Source: Arthrobacter sp. NicSoilB4
GTDB lineage: Bacteria; Actinomycetota; Actinomycetes; Actinomycetales; Micrococcaceae
Assembly: GCF_019977335.1 (NCBI RefSeq)
Contig: NZ_AP024654.1
Location: forward strand, 1 to 61,990
Length of the DNA stretch: 61,990 nt
Direction of reading: 5' to 3'
Both the position numbers and the translations under genes were made by a program. The stretch's first letter is position 1. Each line of letters starts with the position of its first letter. The notes beneath the pieces are model-generated. The model made no database searches, was not told where the DNA came from, and saw only the letters and a list, made by a program, of their open reading frames with translations. Shown here piece after piece: positions 34,144 to 41,338 of the stretch.

Positions 34144-34332
34144 GTGGTGCCCCGCAAGGTCCTGCTCTTTCTGGCCGTGGTGTTCTCTGTTGCCGCAGCC
34201 GGTGCGCTGGCGCTGGTGGTCCTCGATCTCGTCATCGCACGGCCGGCGGCGGGCGATGTCTTCATCACCGTCCTGAATGCCCTGGTCGCATTCGTGTTGT
34301 GGCGCCGGGTATTGGCACAAACCCGGGCATGA
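34144..34332 (+). CDS. Small two-helix membrane protein
   Basis: 62-aa protein from a GTG start: VPRKVLLFLAVVFSVAAAGALALVVLDLVIARPAAG then DVFITVLNALVAFVLWRRVLAQ. Two hydrophobic helices. It begins 6 bp after the previous small membrane gene, so the two are likely co-expressed. A strong terminator begins at its stop codon. Function unknown. Confidence 0.58.
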   Translation: MVPRKVLLFLAVVFSVAAAGALALVVLDLVIARPAAGDVFITVLNALVAFVLWRRVLAQTRA

Positions 34333-34412
34333 GGAAAGGCCGGCACCTGGGGTGCCGACCTTTCCGGGTTTTCCCTCTGCAAAGGAAACTTGGGTGGCAG
34401 CGTCTCGCTGCC
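34333..34412. terminator. Composite bidirectional terminator, second copy of the arrangement
   Basis: + strand hairpin with arms GGAAAGG and CCTTTCC around GGCAC/GTGCC (34333-34365) followed by GGGTTTT, then CCCTCTGCAAAGGAAA, then the stem GGCAGC-GTCTC-GCTGCC (34396-34412) just behind a - strand gene. Matches the layout at 30709-30787. Confidence 0.8.
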
Positions 34413-34418
34413 TGGTCG

Positions 34419-34568
34419 TTAGAGGTTGTGGTGTTCCTGGGCCCAGCCGATATTCGCGGGCCCGGTCGGTTCGCCGGCGGTGAGCAAACGAATTTCGATG
34501 ACGTCTTCAGCCAGGCTGGGCTCGGCCGCCGGCTTGTCGTCGTCGGTCAGGATGTATTCGGTTCCCAT
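34419..34568 (-). CDS. Small acidic protein, 49 aa
   Basis: MGTEYILTDDDKPAAEPSLA then EDVIEIRLLTAGEPTGPANI and GWAQEHHNL. Soluble, acidic, with no hydrophobic segment. AGGAAG stands 9 bases before the ATG. The stop is followed by the second stem of the composite terminator. No family recognised. Confidence 0.55.
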   Translation of the reverse strand: MGTEYILTDDDKPAAEPSLAEDVIEIRLLTAGEPTGPANIGWAQEHHNL

Positions 34569-34700
34569 GCTCACGCTTCCTGGTCGGTGCAGTGTTCCTG
34601 GGATTCACTGTAGCCGTGGTTTCTACACGTCAGCTGGGTTTCCGGCCTGCGCCCGCGCGAGCGTCCGGCGACCGGAGGAGAAGGTCCTAGAGGCAAGTCC

Positions 34701-35057
34701 TCACGTGCGACCCTCCCAAAATCGACACATGATCGAAGATCCTGCAACGGTAATCAGCGCGGCAACAATGCCCGTGAGGCCACCTATCCAAGATCCAACG
34801 ATTAAGCCCACCCCTCGGAGGTCCAGTCCTCGACCTTCTGACAGGCCGGGGACATATGGAGGCGGAACCAGCTGCGCAACCAGGCCACCCGCAAACGCCG
34901 CGTAAATCAGGCAGCCAAGGATGCCGACGATCAGGTATCGAGGCACCCATGCTTTGGATAACCTGCGGTGAGCGACAGTTCCCGTAATCACCAGGAGAAC
35001 GCTTGGCACGCAGGCCAACACCCAAAACGCGACAAGCTCGAAGTCGTTGTAATCCAC
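34701..35057 (-). CDS. Membrane protein, unknown
   Basis: 118-aa protein with about three transmembrane helices: ELVAFWVLACVPSVLLVITGTV (residues 7-28), YLIVGILGCLIYAAFAGGLVAQLV (41-64) and VGLIVGSWIGGLTGIVAALITVAG (83-106). A basic loop HRRLSKAWVPR lies between the first two. Starts at 35057 (MDYNDFEL). Function not recognised; set among other small membrane proteins inside the repeat array. Confidence 0.6.
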   Translation of the reverse strand: MDYNDFELVAFWVLACVPSVLLVITGTVAHRRLSKAWVPRYLIVGILGCLIYAAFAGGLVAQLVPPPYVPGLSEGRGLDLRGVGLIVGSWIGGLTGIVAALITVAGSSIMCRFWEGRT

Positions 35058-35272
35058 AGTCCCTTGGTCCGCCCTCCCGGCGCTGCTGGGTCCCCTCGTT
35101 CAAGAACCCGTCCGCCAGCCTAGCGGCGCCCACCGGCGGGCCCTACTCTCCTCAGCGAGGCTCCCATAATCAGGTGGCGGTTTGGGGTGTCGGGACGTGG
35201 CGAGCCCGTCCGTCGCCGGAATGCTGAAATGATCCTTGTGCATTCACCGGGAGTGCACAAAGGGGGAACTTA

Positions 35273-35512
35273 ATGCGTACGTATTTTCGGGAGCGGCAGG
35301 AGGCGCTGGGAGCTACTCGGGGTCGGCGCATTTACAACTATGCCTCTGGCGCTGTGGTCCTTGTCCTCATGGCTCTGGTTTTTGCGGGCCTCGCACCTCA
35401 GGGGATTTTCTGGATCGTATTCCCCGCGTCTCTCCTTCTGGACGTCTACCTCACCAGAAAATGGATCAGAGAAGATGCACTTAGGGCTCACCGAGCCGGG
35501 CTGGCTCAGTAA
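35273..35512 (+). CDS. Small two-helix membrane protein
   Basis: 79-aa protein MRTYFRERQEALGATRGRRI then two helices (YASGAVVLVLMALVFAGLA and IFWIVFPASLLLDVYL) and a charged tail. GGGGGAA lies 6 bases before the ATG, a good ribosome site. The amphipathic basic N-terminus is conspicuous. A GC-rich element CGCCCGCGCGAGCG, also present at 34655, follows it. Function unknown. Confidence 0.62.
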   Translation: MRTYFRERQEALGATRGRRIYNYASGAVVLVLMALVFAGLAPQGIFWIVFPASLLLDVYLTRKWIREDALRAHRAGLAQ

Positions 35513-35590
35513 AGGAGCTGCGCCCGCGCGAGCGTTCGGCGGCCGGAGGAGCGAAGCGGGGGAGGCCGCCCCGCCACAAACAGAATGGTC

Positions 35591-35619
35591 GGGCCGGGAT
35601 CATTGGGTGATCCCGGCCC
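35591..35619 (-). terminator. Terminator hairpin behind the DUF4192 gene
   Basis: Perfect 12-bp stem GGGCCGGGATCA/TGATCCCGGCCC with a 5-base loop, 13 bp after the DUF4192 stop on the - strand. It takes the place of the GGCGGTCC-type stem found behind the other repeat-led genes. Confidence 0.78.
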
Positions 35620-35631
35620 GGCCGTCTCCGT

Positions 35632-36609
35632 TTAGTTCTTGTGGCGCTGGTAGGAGGTTTCCGGGTCGCGGGCGACGTCTGCGACTGAGCCGCGGTTGAT
35701 CAGTTCCAGCAGCAGCCCTGCCAGCCGGAACCCGGGGGCGTCCGTGTCCGCGTGCTTGAGGTACCGGGCCGCCTGGGTGCCGTTGCCTTTGAGCCATTCC
35801 AGCCACCCCATCAGGGTCAGCATCGGTGCGCGCTGGCCTGCCGGGACTGCCTTCATCAGCTCGAACGCGATGGCCTGGGCCCGGTCCACCCGGGTCCAGT
35901 CCGGGCGTCCGGTGAAGGTCCCGAGGATGACGTCGGCGAAGTTGCCGTTCTGGGTGGTGATGGTCTCGCGGAACAGGAAGTCCCGGACCATTTTGTGCTG
36001 GAACGCTCCCGCGAGGTCCCGGGACGTGTCGTGGTCCGGGGTCCCGGTGCTGTCCAGCACGGCCGCCCACGCGGAGCATGCTTCCTCAATGTCCGCTTCG
36101 GTGCCTTCGGGTGCCTGTACCGGCATGGCCCAGGTGCCCAGCAGGGCGGGGTTGTAGACGTCGATGTCCGTGGCGCTGCCGAAGAAGGTAAACGTCGCGT
36201 TGGCGTGGCTGTCGGTGATCTGCTCCAGCGGGTGCTCCTCGTCCGTGCCGAACTCCGTCCAGTGAGTGGAGGTCACGAGCCAGACGTTCCGCACGGGCAT
36301 CCGGGCGGCGGCCAGCTCGGACACCAGCGCGGCGACGTGCGCGGCGTAGGGGTAGCTGTCCTGGTTCTCGTCGGTGTAGACGATGACGTAGGACGCCGTT
36401 GCCTTCTCGTCGTTGGCGGCGTGGCTGGTCAGCGTCTGCGCGTAGTTGACCGGCTCGACGTGTTCGGGGGCATCCACCCGCAGGGTCGCGCCGAGGGCGC
36501 CTGCCTGGGCGGTGAGGACCACGAACGATTCCGAGGGCGTGATCCCCAGCAGGTGCGGGATGGTCGCCAGCAGGTCAGCGGGACCGGTGAGGTTGATCTT
36601 TTCAATCAT
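35632..36609 (-). CDS. DUF4192 family protein led by repeat copy C
   Basis: 325-aa DUF4192 protein: GPADLLATIPHLLGITPSESFVVLTAQAGALGATLRVD, ASYVIVYTDEN, and PLLGTWAMPVQAPEGTEADIEEAC. The family is common in Actinobacteria and on their plasmids; its function is unknown. Start at 36609 is set by the repeat-borne ribosome site AAAAGGAG. One of four single-gene cassettes in the array. Confidence 0.88.
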   Translation of the reverse strand: MIEKINLTGPADLLATIPHLLGITPSESFVVLTAQAGALGATLRVDAPEHVEPVNYAQTLTSHAANDEKATASYVIVYTDENQDSYPYAAHVAALVSELAAARMPVRNVWLVTSTHWTEFGTDEEHPLEQITDSHANATFTFFGSATDIDVYNPALLGTWAMPVQAPEGTEADIEEACSAWAAVLDSTGTPDHDTSRDLAGAFQHKMVRDFLFRETITTQNGNFADVILGTFTGRPDWTRVDRAQAIAFELMKAVPAGQRAPMLTLMGWLEWLKGNGTQAARYLKHADTDAPGFRLAGLLLELINRGSVADVARDPETSYQRHKN

Positions 36610-37166
36610 GGTGTTGCTCCTTTTGCAGAGGATTCCGGTGGGTGGGGCGGCTCAGGTGACCGGCCAGCTCCCCCTCTCCCCCGTTGTTTTTTTGGTTGCT
36701 GGCAAGCTCGCTTGCTCGGCGGCCGACGGAGCCCTGTCTACCCACAGGGCAAGGAGCAGGAAATTCCCTCAAGGAAATCAGCGACGCAGGAGCGCCGGAG
36801 GGACATTTCCTGCACCGCAGGCCCCGGTGGAGCTTGCGGAACCGGGGCTAGACGGGGTGGAGCGGACGCCTAGAATCCGAAGGACAGCAACCAAAAAGCG
36901 TCGAAGACGTAAGAACAGGGCCAGGGCGGGCCGGAGCCCTGCGACGGCACACCCTGGACCCGACAGCCGGCCGCGCCAGCGGACGCCCCAACGTGTGCGA
37001 GCCCTGCGAGCATGCCCTTGGCTTCGTCTCCACTGGATCCGCCCATGCCGGCCCCGCTCTTAGCCTGGCCGGCCCGCTGGCTGTTCCACCGGCGGTCTTT
37101 CCCGGAAATGGCGGTCCGTCGCCGGTGACCAGCGACGGCAGCCAATCACCGGCGGCGGACCGCCCG
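36610..37166. repeat. Leader repeat copy C (long form)
   Basis: Closest to copy D in the first 390 bases and to copy A in the distal part. Inverted arms TTTTTGGTTGCT (36689-36700) and AGCAACCAAAAA (36886-36897) are one base longer on both sides than in A and B. CTAGAC (36848) and TAGAAT (36871) keep 17-base spacing. A CCCCGGT...ACCGGGG stem replaces the A/B sequence. The distal stem (37110-37127 with 37147-37164) lies 40 bp behind dprA and should terminate it. Confidence 0.92.
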
Positions 37167-37203
37167 CGGTGGCCGGCCCGGTAAGGCCGGCCACCGTGCG
37201 TTC

Positions 37204-38118
37204 CTAGCTGGCGAGCAGTTCGGTCAGTTCGGCCGCGTCGGTTACCAGTGCCGCGTCATTCTCTTTCAGGAGCCGGTGGCATCCTGCGGAGTTGGCGCTG
37301 TGGACGCTGCCGGGGACGGCGGCGACGTGACGGGCGATTGTTTGGGCGTGGTGCGCTGTGTTGAGCGCGCCGGAACGCCAGCGGGCCTCCACGACGCAGG
37401 TGACGCCTGCGAGGGCGGCGATGATGCGGTTCCGTTGGAGGAACCTGTGCCTGGTCGGCGCGGTTCCCGGCGGCAGCTCCGAGAGCGTCAGGCCGTTGGC
37501 GCGGATCGCGGCCGCGAGGTCCGCGTTTCCGGAGGGATAGTCCCGGTCCAGGCCTCCGGCCAGCACTGCAATGGTCGCCGGTCCGTTGCCCTGGCTTCCG
37601 GCCAGCGCGGCCCGGTGGGCGTGGGCGTCAATGCCGTAGGCGAGGCCGGCGATGATGCAGATACCGCGCTGGGCCAGGCCGTAGGCCATGTCCGCAGTGA
37701 CGGCCGCGCCGTAGCTGGTGCTGTCGCGTGAACCGGTCAATGCCGTGCACCGGGTCGGGGCAGGGATTCCGTTCCCGATGTCACCCCGATACCAAAGGCC
37801 CCACGGGGCATCCGGAAGATCGTCGAGACCTGTCGGCCAGTGCTCGTCGCCGGGGACCAGGAAACCGCCGCCCAGGCGTTCGATGGTGTCGAGGTCTTTC
37901 TCCGGGTCCAGATCGTGGATCCGCGGTGCCCAGCGGCTCAGGGCTTCGGCCAGCTCGTCGGCCGTGACGTCCCAGAACGGGAACGCGGGGCGCGCGCCGA
38001 TGGCGATCCTCAGCGCAGTGTGTGCGCCGTGTTTGGCAACGAGGGCGCGGGCCACGGGGTCGCCCGGTTCGAACAGGCGGGTCAGGGATGCGCGTGCGAT
38101 GCGGTTCTCGGTGTTCAT
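37204..38118 (-). CDS. dprA: DprA-like DNA processing protein led by repeat copy D
   Basis: 304-aa DprA/Smf protein. The Rossmann-fold signatures are clear: LTGSRDSTSYG, AGLAYGIDAHAHRAAL, VLAGGLDRDYPSGNADL, SELPPGTAPTRHRFLQRNRIIAAL. DprA binds single-stranded DNA and loads RecA on it, a useful job for a plasmid entering as a single strand. The start at 38118 follows AAGGAGCAACACC from the repeat. Plasmid-borne and separated from the usual chromosomal topA/recombination setting. Confidence 0.93.
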   Translation of the reverse strand: MNTENRIARASLTRLFEPGDPVARALVAKHGAHTALRIAIGARPAFPFWDVTADELAEALSRWAPRIHDLDPEKDLDTIERLGGGFLVPGDEHWPTGLDDLPDAPWGLWYRGDIGNGIPAPTRCTALTGSRDSTSYGAAVTADMAYGLAQRGICIIAGLAYGIDAHAHRAALAGSQGNGPATIAVLAGGLDRDYPSGNADLAAAIRANGLTLSELPPGTAPTRHRFLQRNRIIAALAGVTCVVEARWRSGALNTAHHAQTIARHVAAVPGSVHSANSAGCHRLLKENDAALVTDAAELTELLAS

Positions 38119-38499
38119 GGTGTTGCTCCTTGTGCAGAGGATTCCGGTGGGTGGGGCGGCTCAGGTGACCGGCCAGCTCCCCCTCTCCCCCGTTGTTTTT
38201 TGGTTGCTGGCAAGCTCGCTTGCTCGGCGGCCGACGGAGCCCTGTCTACCCACAGGGCAAGGAGCAGGAAATTCCCTCAAGGAAATCAGCGACGCAGGAG
38301 CGCCGGAGGGACATTTCCTGCACCGCAGGCCCCGGTGGAGCTTGCGGAACCGGGGCTAGACGGGGTGGAGCGGACGCCTAGAATCCGAAGGACAGCAACC
38401 AAAAAGCGTCGAAGACGTAAGAACAGGGCCAGGGCGGGCCGGAGCCCTGCGACGGACAGCACTGGACCCAACAGCCGGCCGCGCCAGCGGACGCCCGAA
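38119..38499. repeat. Leader repeat copy D
   Basis: Short form, nearly identical to copy C up to the GCCAGCGGACGCCC end. Inverted arms TTTTTGGTTGCT (38197-38208) and AGCAACCAAAAA (38394-38405); CTAGAC (38356-38361) and TAGAAT (38379-38384). Beyond 38499 the sequence is unique and leads to the + strand nuclease gene at 38625. Confidence 0.92.
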
Positions 38500-38624
38500 G
38501 GCAGTGTCTGTGGACCCGCTGTGCCCGCCGGCCGGGCCGCGTATTCCGGTACCGGCTTCGGCCTGGACCGATGAGCGGGCGGCTCATTCACGTCGTTGTC
38601 CCCTGCGGCTGTTAGGGTCCGGGC

Positions 38625-39527
38625 ATGGATGAACTGTTGTTGGGACCAGGTTCTGCTGCTGCACGCGATCTGTCGGGCCGGTCCGGTTTCGACGCCGGCT
38701 TCCTCGGCGTGCCGGTGCCCGTTCCGACTCTCTCAGGGGTCGAGACGGTCCTTCTGCCCTACACGCATTTCTCGGTGCTCATGCGGCTGGACAAACGACT
38801 GGCCGCGGTGACAGCCCTGGGGATCGACGGGGCGAAGCTGATGGACCTGGACCGTTCCGGCATCCGGTGGCGGCTCGATCCCCGGCTGGACGAAAATCAA
38901 CAGACCGGCGAGCGGGTTTACGCCCGCAACGATATCGACCGCGGCCACCTCGTCCGCCGTGCCTCGGCCGTCTGGGGCGAGACCCGGGACGAGGCCGCCC
39001 AGGCCAACGAGGACACCTTCCACTACACGAACGCCGCGCCCCAGGCGGCAACGTTCAACCAGGGCCTGGGCCTCTGGCTCGGCCTGGAAACCTACCTGCA
39101 GGAGAACGCCGCCGACAACAGCCGGCAGCTCGTCGTGTTCACGGGCCCGATCTTCAGTGACACCGACCCCGCCTACCGGGGTGTGCAGATTCCGCTGCGG
39201 TACTTCAAGGTCGCCGTTTTCCTTCATCAGGGGGACCTCTCCGCCACCGGCTACATCGTGGATCAGACACCGGAGCTCGCGAACTTGCCCGACGTTCCGC
39301 GGCCTGGCGCGATCGACGTGGCTCCCCCGCTTGGCCCGTTCCGTACTTTCCAGGTCCCCATCAGGGATATCGCGGTGCTGACCGGGCTCGATCTGGAACA
39401 ACTGACCGCGGTGGACCGGATGCCGATCGCCCGCGCGCTGAGCACCGCGCCGGTCACCTCCACCTGGCGGCGGCTGAACTCGCCGCTGGACCTCGATTTG
39501 GACTTCGACCTTAACGCCACGGACTGA
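38625..39527 (+). CDS. DNA/RNA non-specific endonuclease (NUC family)
   Basis: 300-aa endonuclease of the Serratia-nuclease type. The catalytic motif DRGHLVRR (about residues 106-113) and the metal-binding NAAPQAATFNQGLGLWLGLE follow the expected order, with LVVFTGPIFSDTD downstream. Many relatives are secreted, but no signal peptide is seen here, so it could be a toxin or act inside the cell. It lies beyond copy D, facing away from dprA. Confidence 0.88.
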   Translation: MDELLLGPGSAAARDLSGRSGFDAGFLGVPVPVPTLSGVETVLLPYTHFSVLMRLDKRLAAVTALGIDGAKLMDLDRSGIRWRLDPRLDENQQTGERVYARNDIDRGHLVRRASAVWGETRDEAAQANEDTFHYTNAAPQAATFNQGLGLWLGLETYLQENAADNSRQLVVFTGPIFSDTDPAYRGVQIPLRYFKVAVFLHQGDLSATGYIVDQTPELANLPDVPRPGAIDVAPPLGPFRTFQVPIRDIAVLTGLDLEQLTAVDRMPIARALSTAPVTSTWRRLNSPLDLDLDFDLNATD

Positions 39528-39739
39528 CACCCTCGATCTGAACTAACTCCCGGTATCGGGGCCGCCCCGGAAGGCACGCTCCGGCGGCACAACCAACCGT
39601 TGGGGCACGGCAAAGCCCTGCGACCGGCCGCCCACACCAGACCGGGCCGCTGGCCGCGTCAGCGGACGGCCATAAGCAGCGCGTAGACGGCGTCGTGAAC
39701 GCCCGGCTTGTGGGGAGGGGCCGTGGCAGGATGGGGTCC

Positions 39740-40396
39740 ATGGACAGGCGGTTGCGGCGCGCCCCGGACGCCGAGTGGGTGCTGATGTACCGGCGCGGGC
39801 TGAGCCGGAAACGCATCGCTGCACTCGTACACGCCGAACCGGCTGCCGTCGGATACCACCTGGTGATCGCCCGCCGCCAGGACCCCGGACTTGAGGCCGA
39901 ACACCAGGCCGCCGCCGGCGCCGCCCCCGTTCCTGATCCTTCCCTCACGGACCTTGCACGGATGGAAGAGGTCATCGCGTGGGTCTCTGCCGAGGGCCGG
40001 TTCCCCCATGACCGCGCCGGGCAACGGGGCGAACGATCGATGGCGCGGTGGCTGTCCGGGCGCCGGCGCGAGGCCGCCGAAGGAACCCTGGACCCGGCCT
40101 ACGCCGAAGGACTCGCCCGGATGCCGGGGTGGGCCGACAACCGCCGCGCAGCGGCGGACGAAGCGCGCTGGCACGACCGTCTCGCCCAGCTCGTGGACTT
40201 CCGGCAGGAAGGCAACGACTGGCCGCGGCACCACGACTATGATTCCGAGCGTGAACACGCCCTGGGTGTGTGGATCCACACCCAGCGATACAAACGGCGC
40301 CGCGGCGAACTCGACACTGCCCGAATCAAGCTCCTGGACGAGACCGTCCCCGGTTGGCAGACCGGAAGGACCCGGGGCCGCCCGCCCCGGCAATAA
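39740..40396 (+). CDS. Helicase-associated-domain protein
   Basis: 218-aa protein with an N-terminal helix-turn-helix-like part (AEWVLMYRRGLSRKRIAALVHAEPAAVGYHL) and two helicase-associated (HA) repeats: ARWHDRLAQLVDFRQEGNDWPRHHDYDSEREHALGVWIHTQRYKRRRGELD, preceded by EEVIAWVSAEGRFPHDRAGQRGERSMARWLSGRRRE. HA repeats bind DNA and often occur on actinobacterial plasmids without a helicase. Start at 39740 (MDRRLRR) is preferred; 39731 and 39695 are in frame. Confidence 0.82.
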   Translation: MDRRLRRAPDAEWVLMYRRGLSRKRIAALVHAEPAAVGYHLVIARRQDPGLEAEHQAAAGAAPVPDPSLTDLARMEEVIAWVSAEGRFPHDRAGQRGERSMARWLSGRRREAAEGTLDPAYAEGLARMPGWADNRRAAADEARWHDRLAQLVDFRQEGNDWPRHHDYDSEREHALGVWIHTQRYKRRRGELDTARIKLLDETVPGWQTGRTRGRPPRQ

Positions 40397-40464
40397 ACGC
40401 GGGTCCTGCGCCGTGCCGGGCACGGCTCACCCCGAAACGTTCCGCCGGCCCGTAGAATAATTGA

Positions 40465-40494
40465 GGCTCTCCAGTCCCCCCAGCTTGGAGAGCC
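40465..40494. terminator. Hairpin downstream of the helicase-associated gene
   Basis: Perfect 9-bp stem GGCTCTCCA/TGGAGAGCC with a 12-base C-rich loop, 69 bp after the stop. A TAGAAT sequence precedes it at 40453. It may be a terminator or the edge of the decayed IS30 element that follows. Confidence 0.5.
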
Positions 40495-40573
40495 GGGAGC
40501 CTCCACGCTTGAGTCCTCTGGGATTCGCGCGGAGGCTTCCTCATGCCCTCGATGGAGGCCTGCGGCCAGAGAT

Positions 40574-40852
40574 GCCCGCAACACACTCGCCGTTCTGCCG
40601 TCCGAAATGGCAAAGCACGCCGAAGTCACTGAGGCGCTGGGAACTCTCGTGTACTTCTGTGATCCGGCCAGCCCCTGGCAACGGGCCTCGAGCGAGAATG
40701 CCAACGGCTTACTCCGCCAATAGTTCCGAAACGGTGCAGACCTCAGCACGGTGGAACAAGCTGAAGTCCACTTCGCCGCTGATGAGATCAACGGACGGCC
40801 GCGCGCAGTCCTTGACTGGTTCAGCGCAACTGCCAGATTTGCGTTGTATCAG
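40574..40852 (+). pseudogene. IS30-family transposase remnant (C-terminal part)
   Basis: One frame reads LPSEMAKHAEVTEALGTL, VYFCDPASPWQRASSENANG and LLRQ, then a TAG stop where IS30 transposases have Tyr, then FRNGADLSTVEQAEVHFAAD and EINGRPRAVLDW. This matches the DDE-domain tail of IS30 transposases (YFCDP-SPWQRGSNENTNGLLRQYFPKGTDLS). The N-terminal two thirds and the inverted ends are gone. It is a dead insertion, 40 bp from a second decayed gene. Confidence 0.82.
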
Positions 40853-40891
40853 GCGGCAGCGGTCGTGGGGACAGTGCTGGGTGTTCCCGAG

Positions 40892-41227
40892 TCAGGAGCC
40901 AATGGGCGAGAACATAATCACGCCCACGCCCGCGAGACAGATCAGGGACCCGATGATGTCCCAGCGGTCGGGGCGGAAGCCGTCGAAGATCATGCCCCAC
41001 GCCAGGGAACCTGCAACGAAGACGCCCCCATACGCAGCGAGGATCCTGCCAAAGTGCGCGTCGGACTGCAAGGTGGCGACAAAACCATAGATCCCGAGGG
41101 CTATGACGCCGAGGCCTGCCCACCACCAGGCTTTGTCTTCCCGCTCGGCCTGCCAGACCAGTCAGGCACCCCCTATTTCAGCGACAGCGGCGAGGGCGAA
41201 CAACAGGATGGACTTGGCTATGGGCAT
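40892..41227 (-). pseudogene. ynfA: YnfA/UPF0060 membrane protein gene with a nonsense codon
   Basis: Reads MPIAKSILLFALAAVAEIGGA, then TGA (41162-41164), then LVWQAEREDKAWWWAGLGVI, YGFVATLQSDAHFGRILAAY, AGSLAWGMIFDGFRPDRWD and CLAGVGVIMFSPIGS. Family members have Trp (TGG) at the stop position, so a single G-to-A change interrupts an otherwise complete 111-residue, four-helix small-multidrug-resistance-like protein. Everything after the stop remains conserved, so the change is recent, or a sequencing error, or is read through. Confidence 0.85.
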
Positions 41228-41338
41228 GACCCCATCCTGTCATCGGGCCAGTTGGTCGCAGGTCCAGCCGTGACCGTAGACGGGAACAGCCCGGCGCCAA
41301 CCGCGTGACCACACGCCCGGCCCCGTCAGGCTATGACT

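Noticed and set aside
38119..38499. Leader repeats as MITE-like transposons
   Set aside because: The inverted arms could be transposon ends, but there is no target duplication, every copy ends exactly at a start codon with its ribosome site, and all face the same way. A regulatory leader fits better, though an origin by transposition cannot be excluded.
32358..38499. CRISPR array
   Set aside because: The four repeats are hundreds of bases long, few and widely spaced with genes between; no short regular repeat-spacer pattern or cas gene is present.
40821..41126. 101-aa - strand protein (MVGRPRRHSPRDLWF...)
   Set aside because: Out of frame with the YnfA reading, which is conserved across the whole segment; the arginine-rich product is a shadow.
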